A program made the position numbers and the translations under genes. Source: Desulfobotulus mexicanus (GTDB taxonomy: Bacteria; Desulfobacterota; Desulfobacteria; Desulfobacterales; ASO4-4). From it: 59,376 nt of DNA. The DNA is taken from contig NZ_VDMB01000020.1 in NCBI RefSeq assembly GCF_006175995.1, positions 1-59,376 of the forward strand. Direction: 5' to 3'. The notes under the pieces are model-generated. The model made no database searches. It saw only the letters and a list, made by a program, of their open reading frames with translations, and was not told where the DNA came from. This document shows, piece after piece, positions 56,629-59,376 of this stretch (positions within the stretch are counted from its first letter, which is position 1; each line of letters begins with the position of its first letter).

Positions 56629-56654
56629 TAGGGCAGGCCCCTGTGCCTGCCCTA
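56629..56654 (+). other. Stem-loop ahead of the upp-uraA terminator
   Basis: The 10-bp perfect stem TAGGGCAGGC/GCCTGCCCTA with a six-base loop, 14 bases before the terminator hairpin. It could stabilise the 3' end of the transcript. Confidence 0.5.
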
Positions 56655-56667
56655 GGGTATAGGTTCC

Positions 56668-56711
56668 ATGTTCAGGCAGGAGATACTTCTGCCTGAACAT
56701 GCCTTTTTTTT
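56668..56711 (+). terminator. Intrinsic terminator of upp-uraA
   Basis: The perfect 12-bp stem ATGTTCAGGCAG/CTGCCTGAACAT is followed by GCCTTTTTTTT on the plus strand. It overlaps the stop region of gltA on the other strand by two bases. Confidence 0.9.
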
Positions 56712-57984
56712 ATCTGGCCATGATATCCTGGAAGGGGTTTTGGGGAAGGCCTGTATAAATCTGTCTGGGACGGCTGATGCGCTGGGAAGGATCTTCCATG
56801 CTTTCTTTCCACTGGGCAATCCATCCGGGCAGACGTCCTATGGCAAACATTACAGGGAACATGTTGGTGGGGATTCGCATGGCCCTTAAGACAATGCCGG
56901 AATAAAAATCCACATTGGGATAGAGGTTGTGATCCACAAAGTAGGGGTCTGTCAGGGCCACCTCTTCCAGCTTCTTGGCAATATCCAGCAGTGGATCTTC
57001 TATCTTTAGTTTTTCAAGTATTTTATCGCACATCTTTTTAATGATTTTGGCCCTTGGATCATAGGTTTTGTACACCCTGTGACCGAAACCCATGAGACGG
57101 AAGGAATCTTTTCTGTCCTTGGCCCGCCTGATGACTTCATCAATGGTGACACCCTCTTTGAGGATCTTTTCCAGCATTTCAATCACCGCCTGATTGGCTC
57201 CTCCATGCAGAGGTCCCCATAGGGCTGAAACTCCTGCTGAAATGGAAGCATAAAGGGGAGCCTTGCTGGATCCCACAAGCCTTACTGCGGATGTGGAGCA
57301 GTTCTGTTCATGGTCTGCGTGGAGTATCAGGAATACATTGAGGGCACGGACCAGATCTTCATCCACAATATAGGGGTGAACAGGGCTGTCAAACATCATG
57401 TTCAGAAAATTGGCACAGTAGGAAAGGTCGTGCCTGGGGTATACCACCTTTTCTCCCCTGGACATGCGGTAGGATATGGCCGCCATGGTGCGGACCTTGG
57501 AAAGCAGATAAAGAAAGTGGATGTTGATGTCTTCTTCCCCCATATCCGGATAAAAGCTTTTTAGTGCCATTATCATACCGGAAAGGATACCCATGGGGTG
57601 GGATGCTCTGGGGAAATTCTGGAAAAAAACCTGCATGCTTTCATGGACCATGGAAAAATCATTGAGCAGCACACGGGTTCTGTTCAGTTCGTCAAGGCTG
57701 GGGAGGTGACCGTTTATCAGAAGATATGCCGTTTCAATAAAGGTGGCTTTTTCCGCCAGATCTTCGATGGGAATGCCCCTGTATCTGAGAATACCCTTTT
57801 CTCCGTCCATGAAGGTAATGGCGGAAGCACAGCTGCCTGTATTGCCAAATCCCGGATCATAGGTGATATAACCAGTTTTCTGTCGAAGGGAGCTGATATC
57901 AAAGGCCTTTTCCCCCTCTGTGCCTACAATGACGGGAAGCTCGTATTCTTTTCCCTCTATGATCAGTTTTACGGTTTCGCTCAT
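56710..57984 (-). CDS. gltA: Citrate synthase
   Basis: A 424-residue type II (hexameric-type) citrate synthase that condenses oxaloacetate and acetyl-CoA. It has the active-site segments HADHEQNCSTSAVR (substrate His), WGPLHGGANQAVIEM, the CoA/citrate-binding GFGHRVYKTYDPRAKII, and DPYFVDHNLYPNVDFYSG with the catalytic Asp/His region. AAAAGGA precedes the ATG, and a consensus promoter lies at 58062-58090. It is monocistronic, with the upp-uraA terminator abutting its 3' end. In sulfate reducers it serves the oxidative or the reductive citric acid cycle. Confidence 0.97.
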   Translation of the reverse strand: MSETVKLIIEGKEYELPVIVGTEGEKAFDISSLRQKTGYITYDPGFGNTGSCASAITFMDGEKGILRYRGIPIEDLAEKATFIETAYLLINGHLPSLDELNRTRVLLNDFSMVHESMQVFFQNFPRASHPMGILSGMIMALKSFYPDMGEEDINIHFLYLLSKVRTMAAISYRMSRGEKVVYPRHDLSYCANFLNMMFDSPVHPYIVDEDLVRALNVFLILHADHEQNCSTSAVRLVGSSKAPLYASISAGVSALWGPLHGGANQAVIEMLEKILKEGVTIDEVIRRAKDRKDSFRLMGFGHRVYKTYDPRAKIIKKMCDKILEKLKIEDPLLDIAKKLEEVALTDPYFVDHNLYPNVDFYSGIVLRAMRIPTNMFPVMFAIGRLPGWIAQWKESMEDPSQRISRPRQIYTGLPQNPFQDIMAR

Positions 57985-58061
57985 ATATTTTCCTTTTTAG
58001 AAAGGTTGCGTGTGTTACGGAATTGTTAAAACCAGAACACAGGGTCTGCTTTGAACTGGAC

Positions 58062-58090
58062 AATATACGGCCTTGGGTTATGCGGGTCAA
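58062..58090 (-). promoter_or_regulatory. Sigma-70-type promoter of gltA
   Basis: Minus strand: TTGACC (58090-58085), a 17-base spacer, TATATT (58067-58062), 78 bases before the gltA ATG. Confidence 0.75.
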
Positions 58091-58122
58091 GGAGGGTATT
58101 TTGTTTTTTTGAGGCGTTTCAG

Positions 58123-58158
58123 GCTCCCATCTTTTTTTGTTGGAAAAAGTATGGGAGC
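58123..58158 (-). other. Long stem-loop after the alpha/beta hydrolase gene
   Basis: GCTCCCAT-CTTTTT pairs with AAAAAG-T-ATGGGAGC, a 14-bp stem with one bulged base, 11 bases past the stop. Although strong, it lacks a following T-run on the minus strand. Confidence 0.5.
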
Positions 58159-58168
58159 TTTTAAAGCT

Positions 58169-58936
58169 TTATGCAGGAGAAGATATAAAATTTAAAATGG
58201 CCTGATTCACTGCCAGAGGTGTTTCCAGAGGAGAAAGGTGGCCTGCTCCTTCAATGCATTCCATCAGGGAACCGGGGATATGCTCTTTAAGATAGTGACC
58301 GTATTTCACCGGGGAAAGCTGGTCATCGGATGCCGTAAGTATGAGGACGGGAGCTGTGATCCGGTGCAGCCGTTCCATGATGTCAAAGCCGTCGCAGGCC
58401 CTGAAGTCTTTGCAGATGGTTTCTGGATTGTCTGTGGATGCGGCATCCAGAAGGGGTTTTACGGTATCCGCTGGCGTGGACGGGGAAATGCTGAGCTGTA
58501 TCTGGAGATTTCTAAAATTTTTAAAATCCTTTTCAAGCATCTCAAAAATTCCCGGATTGACCCGGAGTCTGGCACCTGAATTGATGATGATACCACCGGA
58601 AAAGCCGGACGGGTTATTCGCAAGCAGGGTCAGCACAATGGCCCCTCCCATGGAAATACCGCAGAGAAATGGCTTTTTAATTTCCATATGATTCAGAAAT
58701 TCAGAAATGTGGGCAGCCTGTTCAGCAACGGAAGTGCAGGCGGGCAGTTGTGAAGCCTCCCGGCCGGGAAGGGTGATGGCAAAGCAGTTGGCTGAAGAAT
58801 TAAGCCCTTCCATCTGCAGCTTCCAGAATCGGCCATTCAGACCGGCACCGTGAATAAAGAGGAGGCTGGGTTTTTCCGGGTCAAAGGGAGCTTCTCCCTG
58901 AAAACAGACGAAGGGGCTTTTTTTCATGGTTTCCAT
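58169..58936 (-). CDS. Alpha/beta-fold hydrolase
   Basis: A 255-residue alpha/beta hydrolase. The oxyanion-loop motif LFIHGAGLNGRFW precedes the nucleophile elbow CGISMGGAIV with the catalytic Ser (about residue 95), a helical cap region of about 120-185, and the late-strand Asp (ILTASDDQLSP) and His (EGAGHLSPLE) that complete the triad. It resembles menaquinone-pathway MenH and dienelactone or haloalkane hydrolase relatives, but the substrate is not deducible. No signal peptide. AGGA precedes the ATG. It stands alone. Confidence 0.88.
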   Translation of the reverse strand: METMKKSPFVCFQGEAPFDPEKPSLLFIHGAGLNGRFWKLQMEGLNSSANCFAITLPGREASQLPACTSVAEQAAHISEFLNHMEIKKPFLCGISMGGAIVLTLLANNPSGFSGGIIINSGARLRVNPGIFEMLEKDFKNFRNLQIQLSISPSTPADTVKPLLDAASTDNPETICKDFRACDGFDIMERLHRITAPVLILTASDDQLSPVKYGHYLKEHIPGSLMECIEGAGHLSPLETPLAVNQAILNFISSPA

Positions 58937-59017
58937 TGCTCAGATCCTTTTGTTTAGATAAATCAGCACTTTGCATGGAGTTTTAGTGCTGTCCTGCTGG
59001 CTGTTTTTTTACCAAAA

Positions 59018-59062
59018 GTCGCCGTAAAGCCCCTGGCTTTAGCCATGGGGATATAAGGCGAC
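59018..59062 (+). mobile_element. Subterminal hairpin at the left end of an IS200/IS605-type element
   Basis: GTCGCC (59018-59023) pairs with GGCGAC (59057-59062) around an inner stem CCCC-TGGC/GCCA-T-GGGG with one bulged T. It lies about 55 bases upstream of the transposase start. Y1 transposases recognise such hairpins with a mismatch or bulge near the element ends. The tetranucleotide TTAC at 59009-59012 just upstream is a possible cleavage site. Confidence 0.6.
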
Positions 59063-59117
59063 GGTTTTGAATTGATTTGTATTGAAATATACAGGCTCTT
59101 AGTATATAATATCAGCC

Positions 59118-59376
59118 ATGAATTATAAAAATAATAATAATGTCGTATACTCCTGTAAATACCATGTAATATGGTGTTCAAAATATAGAAGACAAGTATT
59201 GACAGGAGCCGTTGCTGAACGGCTCAAAGATCTTATACATCAAGTTGCTTCTGAGCGTCAATCTGAGGTCATTGAACTGGAAATTATGCCGGATCATGTG
59301 CATCTGCTGATAGAAGTTGATCCCCAATATGGCATTCACAGGTTGGTAAAGCAGCTTAAAGGTTATTCATCAAGGA
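59118..59376 (+). CDS. tnpA: IS200/IS605 family transposase TnpA, partial (runs off right edge)
   Basis: The frame opens at ATG 59118 and continues to the window end (86 codons). The protein reads VVYSCKYHVIWCSKYRRQVL, then AERLKDLIHQVASERQ, and the HUH motif IMPDHVHLLIEVDP, whose two His bind the catalytic metal ion of Y1 transposases. The catalytic Tyr would be encoded beyond the window. Such enzymes move single-stranded DNA by a peel-and-paste route. An upstream hairpin (59018-59062) looks like the matching left end, so the element is probably intact on this side. Confidence 0.92.
   Translation, partial: MNYKNNNNVVYSCKYHVIWCSKYRRQVLTGAVAERLKDLIHQVASERQSEVIELEIMPDHVHLLIEVDPQYGIHRLVKQLKGYSSR

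Overview
The window looks like chromosomal DNA of a Gram-negative anaerobe of the sulfate-reducer or deltaproteobacterial type (Desulfobacterota; a Desulfobotulus/Desulfobacteraceae-like genome is my best guess). The reasons are indirect: a Desulfovibrio-style short-chain flavodoxin, radical-SAM and 4Fe-4S proteins, many hybrid histidine kinases, a large set of periplasmic solute-binding proteins without permeases, and lipoproteins with clear lipoboxes. No 16S rRNA gene is present, so the taxonomy is inference. Layout: (1) 1-5.7 kb is an accessory stretch: the 5' part of a tyrosine recombinase gene reading off the left edge, then two tandem paralogous lipoproteins (beta-propeller plus PDZ; Sel1 repeats plus beta-propeller), the second broken near its 3' end by a frameshift. 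(2) 5.9-8.5 kb holds two overlapping genes for membrane-associated P-loop GTPases. (3) 8.7-16.2 kb, minus strand, holds two hybrid sensor kinases followed by two orphan solute-binding proteins. (4) 16.5-25.3 kb is mostly housekeeping: tRNA-Asn, a Na+/Ca2+-type exchanger, a CBS-ACT protein, aspS, hisS, panB and a radical SAM enzyme. (5) 25.3-30.2 kb holds two Cys-rich proteins, flavodoxin, a DUF2325 coiled-coil protein, a GspG-like protein and a DtxR/MntR-type regulator. (6) 30.4-35.5 kb holds a FapA/DUF342 protein divergent from ptsP. (7) 35.6-42.1 kb is an all-minus sensory block: four family-3 binding proteins, one Leu/Ile/Val-type binding protein and a chemoreceptor. (8) 42.4-51.7 kb, plus strand, holds an amidase, LemA, an M48 protease, a ferredoxin protein, and a binding protein with its hybrid kinase. 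(9) 51.9-59.4 kb holds priA, upp-uraA, citrate synthase, an alpha/beta hydrolase and the start of an IS200/IS605 transposase. How the parts may work together: the repeated pairing of stand-alone periplasmic binding proteins with kinases and a chemoreceptor, and the absence of any ABC permease or ATPase gene in the window, suggest ligand sensing rather than uptake. hisS, aspS and the CBS-ACT gene lie in one direction and may be co-expressed despite an inserted repeat; upp-uraA is a uracil salvage pair with a strong shared terminator. The least expected non-coding signal is a family of three short repeats (20441-20792, 23447-23802, 28660-28850) with GTAA-type inverted ends. Two of them have perfect 8-bp target duplications, which fits IS66-derived miniature elements. 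Those two carry an internal long hairpin that the third copy lacks at a precise junction.
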